Shown here piece after piece: positions 1-8,797 of a stretch of DNA of 64,000 nt; within the stretch, counting starts at the first letter, position 1; every line of letters begins with the position of its first letter. Both the position numbers and the translations under genes were made by a program. Source of the DNA: Natronorubrum texcoconense (GTDB lineage Archaea > Halobacteriota > Halobacteria > Halobacteriales > Natrialbaceae); contig NZ_FNFE01000003.1 of the NCBI RefSeq assembly GCF_900100335.1, positions 62,001 through 126,000 of the forward strand, in the 5' to 3' direction. Below the pieces are notes generated by a model, which searched no databases, was not told the origin of the DNA, and saw only the letters and a list, made by a program, of their open reading frames with translations.

Positions 1-1395
1 TGCTCTTCTCGAGACCCGAGCCGAGACCGATATTGAAACGACCGACACTGGCTCACTGGTCGCACTCGCCTATCGCGTTCCCTACCTTGTTATCACACGA
101 ACTACTGCCGTCTGCTCGCGAGGAAAGTAAATATTTCACGGAGATCGTGACGGTGTTCGGTCGACGAACTGTTTCGTTGGCCTCACAGTCGGTAGGGGAG
201 ATCCCGTTCCAGACGGCTCGAGCCCGCGTCTGTTCGTCCGTGAACCCGTTCCCCGTCAGTAGTGGTGGACAATCGCCGAGGACGCCTCGAGGCGTTCAGA
301 ACACCACTTCGGAAAGTCAGCGGAACGCGACCCTGCTTGATTCCGCGATGATCTCAGCGTGCTCCGCCGGTTCGACGGAGCCACCGATGAAGATGGAATT
401 GATTCTCGAACACCACCAGAGTACGCGATCTGCCGTCTCGTATCGGTGCTGTATCGCACCAGTCACTCCTAACGTCGCTATATGGCCGCTGAGGCGATTT
501 TATCGATCTCCGAACCTGTGGGGTGTGGAACTGCGTTTCGACGCCCTACGTAACCTCGAGAACGGGCTCAGCTGAGGCCAAGTCGCAGTCAGCCCCCGCC
601 GATCGAAGTGAAATGGGTCGTCCCGAGCCAGGAATGTACACCACATCTACCGCGTAACGTCGTGGACCGACACCGCCGGTTCGCTACGGGTTGGAGATAC
701 GACTCGAGTTGGCTCCGGCCGCCCGAGCATAGGCTGATCGACGCCTCCCGAGCGTCGAACCGGCTCAGTCTCGTTCGAGTGACTCTCGTGAACCGAAAGC
801 CCTCGAGCGCCACGACCGACCGAGCGGCGGATGTGGCGGCCCCGGCCGTGACGATATCGGCCCGTCACGACGAAGTCCTTGACAAGTGGTCTCCCTGGTG
901 TCGGTTCAGTGACGGTCTCGAAATCTCGAGTGAGATTCCGGCCCCATCAGCGGGCTGAATTGGGTCGCGATCGCTCGCCGAAATTCACCGCGAAAACACC
1001 CCACCGTTCTCGCTTGATCGAGAGACGAATCCGAGAATATTTTCTCACATCCATACTTGGAATAATGTGGTAATTTTCACGGATGTTCACGTGCATTTAT
1101 CGCTCGAAAACACACGAGCTACCATATGTATGATAGTTATTTTGGCGCGCTAATCAGGCGTCTATTCTCGAGTTTGCTCGCCCAATAGCCAACTTCAACT
1201 GCCGCAACTACATCTGATATCTCAAACTGTGGCCCCAAAATCACCCGATTTCAATCTCAAACCGTATCCTCTTTCAAGATCCAATCCGAAAAGGTGGGCC
1301 CGCATTTGGCGCAAAACTCGGCCCGCGAGAAGAGATAAAAACACTTAGCCCGAATAATGGGTAGATTGATTATCACCGCGTTTGATTGGTGCCGT
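1..1395. other. Gene-poor region upstream of the recombinase pair
   Basis: No reading frame here looks like a haloarchaeal gene. The open frames at 33-575 and 608-958 are rich in Arg, Ser and Pro, as expected for shadow frames in GC-rich DNA, and have no recognisable motif. From about 1030 to 1340 the composition turns clearly AT-rich, unlike the flanks. This may be regulatory or decayed accessory DNA next to an integrase-like gene. I see no tRNA, attachment site or insertion-sequence end. Confidence 0.55.
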
Positions 1396-1791
1396 ATGAG
1401 CGATTCGGCGGACACCGAACGAACCACCGTCAAGACCTACGTCCCGTCCTACCAGAAATCTGAATGGCAGTCTCACGCCGACGATCTGGGGATGAGTCAG
1501 GCCGAGTTCGTTCGGACGATGGTGCAGGCCGGTCGATCGGGGTTCGATGGCGACCGAGAGGAACCCCATTCTCCGGACTCAGACCCTGGGGGTAACGGCC
1601 TCGAAACACGGGTCCTCAAACTACTCGAGTCTGACACGTATTCGTGGGACGAGTTGCTGGAAGCGGTGTCGGACGACATCGAATCGCGACTCGACGAAAC
1701 GCTCGAAAATCTCCAGGCGAACAACCGGGTTCGATACAGCGGACGCCACGGCGGATACACCGCCGTCGACGGTGGTGTCGATGGCGACTGA
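1396..1791 (+). CDS. DUF5805-like small protein (putative DNA-binding partner of the recombinase)
   Basis: This is a 131-residue acidic protein. The N-terminal part (about residues 9-45, with KTYVPSYQKSEW and a following helix) resembles a ribbon-helix-helix-like unit. The second half (about 70-125) looks like a small winged helix that ends in a RYSGRHGGYTAV segment. Haloarchaeal proteins of this shape are called DUF5805 and are often encoded directly before a XerC-like recombinase. I chose the ATG at 1396 because the sequence before it is AT-rich and non-coding in character. The stop overlaps the start of the recombinase gene by 11 bases, so the two are probably translated together. The function is inferred only from the neighbour and the predicted folds. 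Confidence 0.75.
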   Translation: MSDSADTERTTVKTYVPSYQKSEWQSHADDLGMSQAEFVRTMVQAGRSGFDGDREEPHSPDSDPGGNGLETRVLKLLESDTYSWDELLEAVSDDIESRLDETLENLQANNRVRYSGRHGGYTAVDGGVDGD

Positions 1792-2827
1792 ACGCGGAAC
1801 CGACGTCCCGGCGGACGTGACGGATCCGATCGCGTACTTCCTCGAGGACCAGCGCTATCACGGCAAGAGCGAACGGACACTCGAGGCCTACGAGCGCGTC
1901 CTTCGGCGGTTCGAGGCGTTCGTGAGCGAGCGCTTCGACGTCGATCGGGTGGGATCGGCCCAGCGACGGGAGTGTATGGCCTGGATCCACTCCCTTCGAG
2001 GGGGGTTCGAACCGAGCACGATCGCGACCTACGCCTCGTATCTCAACCGGTTTTACGACTACATGAACCGGGTCGGCGTCTTCGACGACAATCCGATGGC
2101 CCTGGTGATGGAGGAGCTGTCCGAATCGATCGATACGAACCCGACGAGACGGGACATTTCGGTTCCGGAGATGCGCGAGTTCGTCGACGAAATCGACCAC
2201 CCGCTCGAGCGGGCCGTCGTCGTCACGCTGTTGAAAACGGGGATGCGCGTCGGCGAGTGCTGTAACCTCGATTTGCAGGATCTGAACCTCGAGATGCCGG
2301 AAATCGAACGCGAGTGGGACCCCCGCGTCGGCCTCGAGCGGCGACCCTCGTCGGTGTTCGTCGCCGCGGCGCCCGCTCGTGGTGCGACCGTCAACGGCGA
2401 GGAGCGAACGGCGTCGAACAAACGCAAGCGGGATACGGTCGTTCCCGTCGACGACGAACTCCGGCGGGCGCTCCTCGAGTGGCTGGCGATCCGCCCGGAC
2501 CCAGTTTCGGACGCCGACCCGCTCTTTCTCGATACCGGCGAATCGTGGGGTGAGCGCCTGACGCCGTCGGACGTGCGCTATATCGTCGAGAAACACGCTC
2601 GAGAACGCGGCTGGTATCGCACGGGTGGCGGGACACAGGAGAACGTCACTCCCCACTACTTCCGACACTTCTTCACGACTCACCTCCGAGATCGGACGGG
2701 CGATCGAGGTATCGTCCAGTATCTCCGAGGAGACGTCGCCGGTGACGTGATCGATACCTACACCCACAACTGGGGTGATCGCGTTCGAGAGACGTACCTC
2801 GAGCACATTTACTCCGTCAGCCGATAA
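1781..2827 (+). CDS. Tyrosine recombinase/integrase, XerC-like
   Basis: This 348-residue protein should cut and rejoin DNA through a phosphotyrosine intermediate. Residues about 12-105 form the SAM-like core-binding domain. The catalytic domain starts near 125 and shows R156 in TGMRVGE, the H292-x-x-R295 pair in PHYFRHFF, and a candidate nucleophile Y327 in DTYTH. The LGH motif expected before the tyrosine reads LRG-D here, so the third His/Trp position is atypical. An insert of roughly 50 residues rich in Arg and Lys separates R156 from the beta-hairpin lysines (about 213-215). It could be a Xer-type housekeeping enzyme or a domesticated element integrase. No attachment site is visible. The ATG at 1781 overlaps the previous gene. 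Confidence 0.88.
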   Translation: MATERGTDVPADVTDPIAYFLEDQRYHGKSERTLEAYERVLRRFEAFVSERFDVDRVGSAQRRECMAWIHSLRGGFEPSTIATYASYLNRFYDYMNRVGVFDDNPMALVMEELSESIDTNPTRRDISVPEMREFVDEIDHPLERAVVVTLLKTGMRVGECCNLDLQDLNLEMPEIEREWDPRVGLERRPSSVFVAAAPARGATVNGEERTASNKRKRDTVVPVDDELRRALLEWLAIRPDPVSDADPLFLDTGESWGERLTPSDVRYIVEKHARERGWYRTGGGTQENVTPHYFRHFFTTHLRDRTGDRGIVQYLRGDVAGDVIDTYTHNWGDRVRETYLEHIYSVSR

Positions 2828-3180
2828 ATCGCGGAGAGCGCTATCGACCGACCGCGGCGTAGCCCGTAAGCGTCACCGAAGCCCAGACTCTCTCGCGACA
2901 ATTCTCGGCCGATCGACTGTACCAGTTTCATTATTTACTACTACTGTAGTATTTGACCACGGTCGAAAACAGCCTAATAAATTGCATATCGCTATATCTA
3001 ATTGATGGTGAGCTGTTCGACGCTCGAGTGTTCGAAATCGGACGATAGGGGCCACTCTGGTAGCTTCTCGACGAATAACGGAGGTGGCGTGTACCGACGT
3101 TTGGAGTACGTGACTCGTCGGCGGTGTCAGCTGAGTGGAATTAACCGCTCTTCGCGGAAAGGGCAGTTCCGAGGCGTGTT
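2828..3180. other. Convergent intergenic spacer, AT-rich, no gene seen
   Basis: The spacer lies between the converging recombinase and HisG-like genes. The section around 2925-3005 is AT-rich and contains short near-palindromes such as CTACTGTAG, but there is no clear hairpin with a U-run and no credible small reading frame. It probably holds the 3' ends of both transcripts. Confidence 0.5.
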
Positions 3181-4116
3181 CTACTGTTCGACCGCGAGCG
3201 CCGTCTCGAGGTCGGCTCCGTTCAACAGCGCGCGCACGCCGTCGACCGTCTCGCTCACTTCCGGCGTACTCTCCAAGAGCACGGTCTCGCTCGGGAACAG
3301 TTGTTCGCCCAGCAACAGCCCGTGTTCTCGAGCCGTCGATCCCGTCACCGTCAGGTAGACACCGAGCCCGGCGTCGGCGATCGCGGCCTCCTCCTCGCGG
3401 CCCTCCTCGGGATACGTGAAGTCGACGCCGTCGAGCGTTCGGGTTCCGAGAACGGCCTGCACGAGCCGTTCGTATCGCGGTTCGATGCAGAGCGGACCTT
3501 CGTAGGACTCGAGGAAATCCCGGTCGAGCGGTCCCGTCGATGGTGACACCGCAGGGGTGGCCATCAACGTGTGATAGACGGTGTCGCCGAGGCCGGTGAC
3601 GACGCGAACGTCGGTATCGGACGGATCGATTCGGGCGTTGATGTCGGCGATCCGGTCGAGCGGTTCCGGACGGAGTTCGACGACCTCCTCTAAGACGAGA
3701 TCGGCGCTATCGAATCCGAGCGCGAACTCGTGGGTCCGCAGGGCTCGAAACGGTTCCTCACGACCGACGAGCTGGATCTCCGTCTCGTCCGGGACGCCGT
3801 CGATCCCTTCGAGCGGGATCGTGACGCTGTCGAAGACGATCCGTCGGGGTTTACCGGCCCGATCGTCTCGCAGGAGCGTGTACTCGGGCTCGGTGGGATC
3901 CTCGACGGTGCTGTAGTCGGCGAGACGATGGTAGACGTGTTCCTCGGCGTCGTCTTCGGGGTCGACCGTCCCCTTCGTGAGTGCCTTCTCGTGACGAAGC
4001 GTCGACGTGATATCGTCCGCGAGATCGGCCACGTCGAGTCGACGCGCGAATCGGTCGAGCACCGACTCGAGCGGTCGCCCCTTGCGTGGAACAGCGATCG
4101 GTATCGTCTCGCCCAT
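3181..4116 (-). CDS. Conserved-looking hypothetical protein with a HisG-like start
   Basis: This 311-residue protein begins with IPIAVPRKGR followed by a helix, very close to the opening of ATP phosphoribosyltransferase (HisG, typically IAVPNKGR), the first enzyme of histidine synthesis. The rest does not follow HisG: the phosphoribosyl-binding segment is not recognisable. Instead it carries RRIVFDSVTIPLEG and a later segment around VVTGLGDTVYHTLMATPAVSP. It may be a divergent HisG or periplasmic-binding-fold paralogue with another role. HisF is encoded about 18 kb away but not nearby. It is a single-gene unit facing away from the acidic coiled-coil gene. I do not assign an activity. Confidence 0.7.
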   Translation of the reverse strand: MGETIPIAVPRKGRPLESVLDRFARRLDVADLADDITSTLRHEKALTKGTVDPEDDAEEHVYHRLADYSTVEDPTEPEYTLLRDDRAGKPRRIVFDSVTIPLEGIDGVPDETEIQLVGREEPFRALRTHEFALGFDSADLVLEEVVELRPEPLDRIADINARIDPSDTDVRVVTGLGDTVYHTLMATPAVSPSTGPLDRDFLESYEGPLCIEPRYERLVQAVLGTRTLDGVDFTYPEEGREEEAAIADAGLGVYLTVTGSTAREHGLLLGEQLFPSETVLLESTPEVSETVDGVRALLNGADLETALAVEQ

Positions 4117-4291
4117 CGACGAATCCTCGACCGGCGACGGATAAACGCGTTGCGTTTCGAAAACGAGAGTGAGAATTCGGGTCGAGACCGTCCTCGAAAA
4201 ACGGCGTCGTTCGTGTTGACAATTGACAGTCAGTTCTGAAGACCGCGAACCGTCCTGCGGTCACACCGATATCCAGGAACAGTAGCCCATC

Positions 4292-6184
4292 TCAGTCCGT
4301 GAACATCGAGCCGAGCTGATCGCGCCACTCCTGAATGTCGGAAACGTCGGCCTGAACGTCCTCGAGGTCACCTTCGATCGCTTCGACGTCGTCCTCCACG
4401 TCTTCGACGTCGTCGACCACATCGTCGAGATCCTCGGCCACGTCTGCAACGTCGGCTTCGACGTCGTCGAGGTCTTCCTCGAGATCGGTGACGTCGTCCG
4501 CGACCGTCCCGACGTCTGCTTCGATAGCCAAAACGTCCTCCGTGACGTCGTCGAGGTCGTCCCCGAGTTCGTCGACGTCCGTTTCGACGGCGCCGATCCC
4601 GCTTTCGAGGTCGGCGTTCCAGTCGGAGAGATCGCTCACGTCGGCTTCGACGTCGTCGACGGTCGCTGCCGTCTCGTCGAGTCGGTCGTCCATGGCCGAG
4701 AACTCGTCTTCGAGGCTACTGATATCGGCAGTGAGCTCCTCGATGAGCTGTTTCCCGGTCCCGTTCTCCGCTAAGAACTGCTCGAGTGCGTCGGTGTAGG
4801 CGGCGACCTCCTCGACGCGGCGCTGCAGGTGGTCGACTTTGGCAATATCCGGACCCGACGGCTCGAGGTCGAGTTCGGCGCGGAGCGCCTCGAGATCGTC
4901 GTCGTCGACGTCTCCCTCGCGAATTTCCGTCGCGAGTCGGCCAGCGACGGAGCCGTCGAACGCCGTTTCTGAGCTGTCCGTCCCAGAGTCGGCGTCGGTC
5001 GCATCAGTCGCGCCCGTTTCGCCGTCTTGACCGTCGGCTGCGGCGTCTACGGTGTCCGCCTCGGCATCGACGGCCGATTCGTCGACGGCGGTCGATGGCT
5101 CGTCGACGTCCGTCTCTTCGGTCGTCGATTCGTCGTCCTCGAGTTCGGGTTCGTCGACGGACGAGTCGGGCTCCGTGTCGGCGAGGTCGCCATCGTCGGT
5201 CGACGGCGTGTCGACATCGGTCTCGACGTCCTCGCTCGACTCAGCCAGCGGCGGTTCGTCTTCGTCTGCACCGTCGTCGTCCGCTTCGTCTACACCGTCG
5301 TCGATCTCCAAGTCGTCGTCCTCGACGGTGGCTGCAGCGGCTTCGAGATCGAGTTCGATCTCGGGTTCGGCGTCCGTCTCCTCCTCGTCCTCGAGGTCGA
5401 GTTCGTCCGTCGCGTCGTCTTCATCGTCGACACCGAGATCGATCTCGAGATCGGTCTCCTCGTCGTCAGCGTCGTCGGGTTCCGGAATCTCGTCCTCTTC
5501 GAAACCGAGATCGATGTCCGGCGTATCGTCTTCGTCCGTGTCGGTCTCGTCCTCGACCGGCTCCGGTTCGGGATCGACGTCGCCGAGGTCGAGATCGAGT
5601 CCGCCGGCTTCGTCCTCGAGTTCGTCCGCGTCGTCAGCGGCCTCGACGTCGCCGTCGTCTCCGTCGGCTTCGGCCGATTCGTCGTCCTCGAGGCCCGGAA
5701 CGGACTCGGATTCGCCGGCGATCATATCCTTGACGGCCTGATTTCGGTCCTCCGAGACGATGTTTCCGATGACGTCGTCGGCGACCTCTTCGGCCTCCGT
5801 TCCGCCATCGTCGCCGTCGGAACTGACCTCGACGATCTCCGGCTCGGTCAGGAACTGATCGGCATCGCTCTCGTCGTCGATACGGATGCCGTAGACCGTA
5901 ACGAGTTCTTCGTCGGGCTCGAGCGTGCCGGTGAACTCGACGTGGTTGTCCTGAAAGGCGGTCCAGTCGTCGCTGTTGTACTCGGGGTGGAACCCGACTT
6001 TGTCCATCGGGAACGATTCGGGGATCGATTCGGAGAGTCGAAATACAACCTGTTCGTCACGTTCAGATTCGATCTCGAAGCGGATCGCAGGTACGGGAAA
6101 CTCGTCCGCCGCGAACGTTTTCCGGACGGATAACCCGTCAGCATCGACCTCGATCACGTCGTCCGTGTCGGCGGTGCTACTCAT
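4292..6184 (-). CDS. Highly acidic protein with long C-terminal coiled coil
   Basis: This 630-residue protein has three parts. Residues 1 to about 115 form a compact beta-rich domain (it contains VPAIRFEIES and PMDKVGFHPEYN) that looks conserved. Residues about 120-400 are a low-complexity tail of Asp, Glu, Ala and Thr with repeated short D/E-L motifs. Residues about 430-630 are a heptad-repeating coiled coil built from units such as DVEADVADVAEDL, with hydrophobics every third and fourth residue. It has no signal peptide, membrane segment or enzyme motif. The organisation suggests a cytoplasmic scaffold or filament-like protein, but that is inference. The repetitive codons make this gene prone to length change by slippage. 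Confidence 0.8.
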   Translation of the reverse strand: MSSTADTDDVIEVDADGLSVRKTFAADEFPVPAIRFEIESERDEQVVFRLSESIPESFPMDKVGFHPEYNSDDWTAFQDNHVEFTGTLEPDEELVTVYGIRIDDESDADQFLTEPEIVEVSSDGDDGGTEAEEVADDVIGNIVSEDRNQAVKDMIAGESESVPGLEDDESAEADGDDGDVEAADDADELEDEAGGLDLDLGDVDPEPEPVEDETDTDEDDTPDIDLGFEEDEIPEPDDADDEETDLEIDLGVDDEDDATDELDLEDEEETDAEPEIELDLEAAAATVEDDDLEIDDGVDEADDDGADEDEPPLAESSEDVETDVDTPSTDDGDLADTEPDSSVDEPELEDDESTTEETDVDEPSTAVDESAVDAEADTVDAAADGQDGETGATDATDADSGTDSSETAFDGSVAGRLATEIREGDVDDDDLEALRAELDLEPSGPDIAKVDHLQRRVEEVAAYTDALEQFLAENGTGKQLIEELTADISSLEDEFSAMDDRLDETAATVDDVEADVSDLSDWNADLESGIGAVETDVDELGDDLDDVTEDVLAIEADVGTVADDVTDLEEDLDDVEADVADVAEDLDDVVDDVEDVEDDVEAIEGDLEDVQADVSDIQEWRDQLGSMFTD

Positions 6185-6253
6185 GAGGCCAACGTTACCA
6201 CACCATTACTATAAATGATACGGACAGTATCAGATCTGGTTCACGTAGCGAGA

Positions 6254-7087
6254 CTAGAGGTCGACTCGATCGCCGATCTCGACCAGATCGAGTCGCGTCG
6301 GGTACTCGAAGCTCTTCGCGTGGTGGTGGAGCACCTTCGGGTCCGAGGTCAGTCCGCGCCACATATCCCAGTGACTTGGGAGGAGTCGCTCGAGTTGCAG
6401 CGCCGACGCGGCTTCGACGATCTGATTCTCGTCGTTGTACCAGCGGGTTCGTTTGGGCTCGCGGGTCTCCTTGTCCGGAATTCGACCGACGGTGCCGAAG
6501 GCGAGGACGCCGAGGTCGATATCGTACTCGTCACCGAGCCGTTCGAACTCGTCGGACGGCTTCGTATCGCCGCCGTGGAAAACGGTCCCGGCGTCGTGTT
6601 CGAAGACGTAGCTCACGGGGTGGGTCGCGTCGGGATCGTTGGCGTCCTCAACGTGGACGGTGAACTCGCCGATTTCGACGGTGTCGCCCTCGCCGACCTC
6701 GGTGAACTGATCGTCCGCGAGATCCCACTCTGCGGTCCACTCCTCGTCGTCTCGGGCGACGGCGAGGCTGTCGTCGGGTGCGTAGAAGGTGGCCCCGGTC
6801 TGCTCGAGAATCGGCGCCTGACTCGCGCCGTGAACGTGGTCGGTGTGTTCGTGCGTCGCGAGAACGGCGTCGGCTTCGGCGACGTCTTCGGGATCGAACG
6901 GAACGGGAATCATCCGGACGGTTCGCGGCGGATCGCCCAGCCCGAGGTAGGGATCGATGTAGACGGTCGTTCCCTCGTTTCCCTTGAGAACGAAGCCGTT
7001 ACAGCCGAGGTACCAGACTGCGACTCCGTCGGGCGAAGCGTCTTCGATGTCACGAACGAGCCAGTCTCCCCAGTCACTCTGGATCAT
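6254..7087 (-). CDS. UlaG-like metallo-beta-lactamase-fold hydrolase
   Basis: This 277-residue protein has the metal-binding motif HEHTDH at residues 79-84 and later metal-fold residues in VFHGGDTKPSDE. It follows the E. coli L-ascorbate-6-phosphate lactonase UlaG closely: the opening WGDWLVRDIE, then WYLGCNGFVLK, and near the end LPSHWDMWRGLTSDP. UlaG opens a lactone using a divalent metal. Nothing nearby suggests ascorbate use, so the archaeal substrate is unknown and could be another sugar lactone or phosphodiester. I chose the ATG at 7087 because the open frame upstream of it is unlike the family. It is encoded alone between oppositely arranged spacers. Confidence 0.85.
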   Translation of the reverse strand: MIQSDWGDWLVRDIEDASPDGVAVWYLGCNGFVLKGNEGTTVYIDPYLGLGDPPRTVRMIPVPFDPEDVAEADAVLATHEHTDHVHGASQAPILEQTGATFYAPDDSLAVARDDEEWTAEWDLADDQFTEVGEGDTVEIGEFTVHVEDANDPDATHPVSYVFEHDAGTVFHGGDTKPSDEFERLGDEYDIDLGVLAFGTVGRIPDKETREPKRTRWYNDENQIVEAASALQLERLLPSHWDMWRGLTSDPKVLHHHAKSFEYPTRLDLVEIGDRVDL

Positions 7088-7285
7088 GTGCGTTCGTGCG
7101 AGGACCGACTGCGTAAGTGTTGTTGTCTCGACGGACCGTGGGTGCCAACGGCTGGACGAGTGAAAGTCCAAGGAGGTGAGACGAGTGCCGCGAGAAACGA
7201 GGGGAGGGCCGAAGCAACGGGGATCGTGAGTAATCCAATCCCGTGTCGGTCAGTGTGCGATCGGCCGTCGCGACCGTCCGGCGCG

Positions 7286-8494
7286 TTACAGCGGAATTTC
7301 TGACTGCCCGGTTTCGATCGGGACGTCCAGTTGGTCGAGTCTCGAGCCGAGCAACTGTCGCATGAGCACGACGAAACCGTTGTCCGCCCCCTCACCGAGC
7401 AGTGCGGTCTCGTCGTACTCGCCGTCGGCTGCCGGCGTCCCGAGCGTCCCGAGCAGAACCGCTTCGCGGTCCGCAAACACCAGCCGGCCCACGGACTCGC
7501 CGTTCGGTGGCAGATCGAGCCAGTTTTGTTGCGGTTCCCAGAGGACGGCCTCCGGGGCGCGGTCGCGAACGATCTCGCGAACGCGCGGATCCCGCGACCC
7601 GACGTAGACGTCGACCCCGCGATCGATCGCGTCTTCGACCCGACGGAAACAGCCCTCCTCGAGCAGCCCCGTCGTCGTGAACATCATAAACAGTTCGTCC
7701 TCCGCCCGCTCGCAGAGCGACTGGCCGGCCGTGACGATCGACTCGCGTCCACGAAGCGTTCGGACGTCGTCGCTCGAGTCGGACACCGACTCGCCGGACG
7801 TCGACTCGGTGGCCGACTCCACGCGGTCGGATTCGTCCCCGAGCCACTCGACACGCAGTTCCGGGTGGCCCTCGTAGGAGACGCTGCTCGTCTCGGAATC
7901 GTAGCCGACGAGATCGGCGTCGTTCAGTCTCGGCAGGTGGACGTGGACGAGCGACGTCAGTACCGTTTCGAGGCGTTCCCGAGACACGTCACGCTCGGCG
8001 ATCCCCGCCTCGCGAGCCGCGACGTCCCGAGCCAGTGTCTCGGTCGATATCGGGTGGTACTGGTTCGCGAGAACGGCAAGGATCGTTCGACGACGCGAGT
8101 CGGCGAGGGCGCCGAACAGCGCGTCGAGGTCGGCATCTCCGTTGGTCCGGCCGGTGACGACGGCTTCGATCTCTGGGTCGTCGAACGCCCAGTGGTCGGT
8201 CGTCGCGAGCGAACCGTCGTCGGACTCCACGACGAGTCCGGCGTCGATCAGCGCGGGCAGGTACTTGTGCTCGCAGCCGAGGAGCGCTCGCTGGTGGTCC
8301 TCGTCGGACACCGACGCCAGTGGGGTATCGGTGGTTACTGCGGCCAGCCGAAAGGCAAGATCCGATTTCGGGATTTCATCCGACGATCGCTCGTGGATAA
8401 TACGGATTATTTCGCGCCGAGTGCTGTTTGCGAGCGCGTCGAAGACCTCTTCTCGAGATCGCGGCGACCGGTCGCTGACGTCGGGATTACTCAT
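7286..8494 (-). CDS. Transcriptional regulator with two HTH domains and a C-terminal TrmB/PLD-like domain
   Basis: This 402-residue protein repeats a winged-helix unit twice: about residues 12-105 (VFDALANSTRREIIRIIHE) and about 120-220 (LFGALADSRRRTILAVLANQ). Both resemble the haloarchaeal DUF7344-type HTH. A Ser/Asp-rich linker (about 222-245) leads to a C-terminal domain with RGRESIVTAGQSLCERAEDELFMMF and VGRLVFADREAVLLGTL. That pattern is found after HTH domains in TrmB-like and Bat-related regulators, where it may sense a ligand. It is soluble and cytoplasmic. Its targets cannot be inferred from position; the nearest divergent gene is the superoxide dismutase at 8798. Confidence 0.82.
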   Translation of the reverse strand: MSNPDVSDRSPRSREEVFDALANSTRREIIRIIHERSSDEIPKSDLAFRLAAVTTDTPLASVSDEDHQRALLGCEHKYLPALIDAGLVVESDDGSLATTDHWAFDDPEIEAVVTGRTNGDADLDALFGALADSRRRTILAVLANQYHPISTETLARDVAAREAGIAERDVSRERLETVLTSLVHVHLPRLNDADLVGYDSETSSVSYEGHPELRVEWLGDESDRVESATESTSGESVSDSSDDVRTLRGRESIVTAGQSLCERAEDELFMMFTTTGLLEEGCFRRVEDAIDRGVDVYVGSRDPRVREIVRDRAPEAVLWEPQQNWLDLPPNGESVGRLVFADREAVLLGTLGTPAADGEYDETALLGEGADNGFVVLMRQLLGSRLDQLDVPIETGQSEIPL

Positions 8495-8797
8495 CGACTA
8501 CTGATCGGTGGCTATCGGGCAAAAGAACTGCTCCAAATCAGTTTGGAATCAGTCCGAAATTACTAATTGAATGGTGACCTTCTCCCGAATAAATTCAATA
8601 TTCCGTGAACGGTAGCCGTGTATTTCGAGAAAAATACGGGCCGGATAATACCGATCGCCGTATCCAACAGAGTCCGCCATCGACGCTTCTCCTCGATGTA
8701 TCCGTCTCTCGACTGACGTCGCATTGGTCCACTGCTTCCGACGCATTTGCTCGCTGGGGCAACGTTGAGACGATTGCCGACACGTGCGTTCTACTGT
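8495..8797. other. Divergent intergenic region between regulator and superoxide dismutase
   Basis: This spacer of about 300 bases separates two divergent genes. The half next to the regulator (8530-8600) is AT-rich and should hold its promoter. I see no small gene, operator-like palindrome or structured RNA that I can defend. Confidence 0.45.

Noticed and set aside
33-575. 180-codon open frame near the window start
   Set aside because: Composition rich in Ser, Arg and Pro without acidic bias or motif; looks like chance in GC-rich DNA.
4786-6133. Long plus-strand frames antisense to the acidic coiled-coil gene
   Set aside because: They are the complement of Asp/Glu repeats and give Arg- or Val-rich low complexity; the minus-strand gene explains them.
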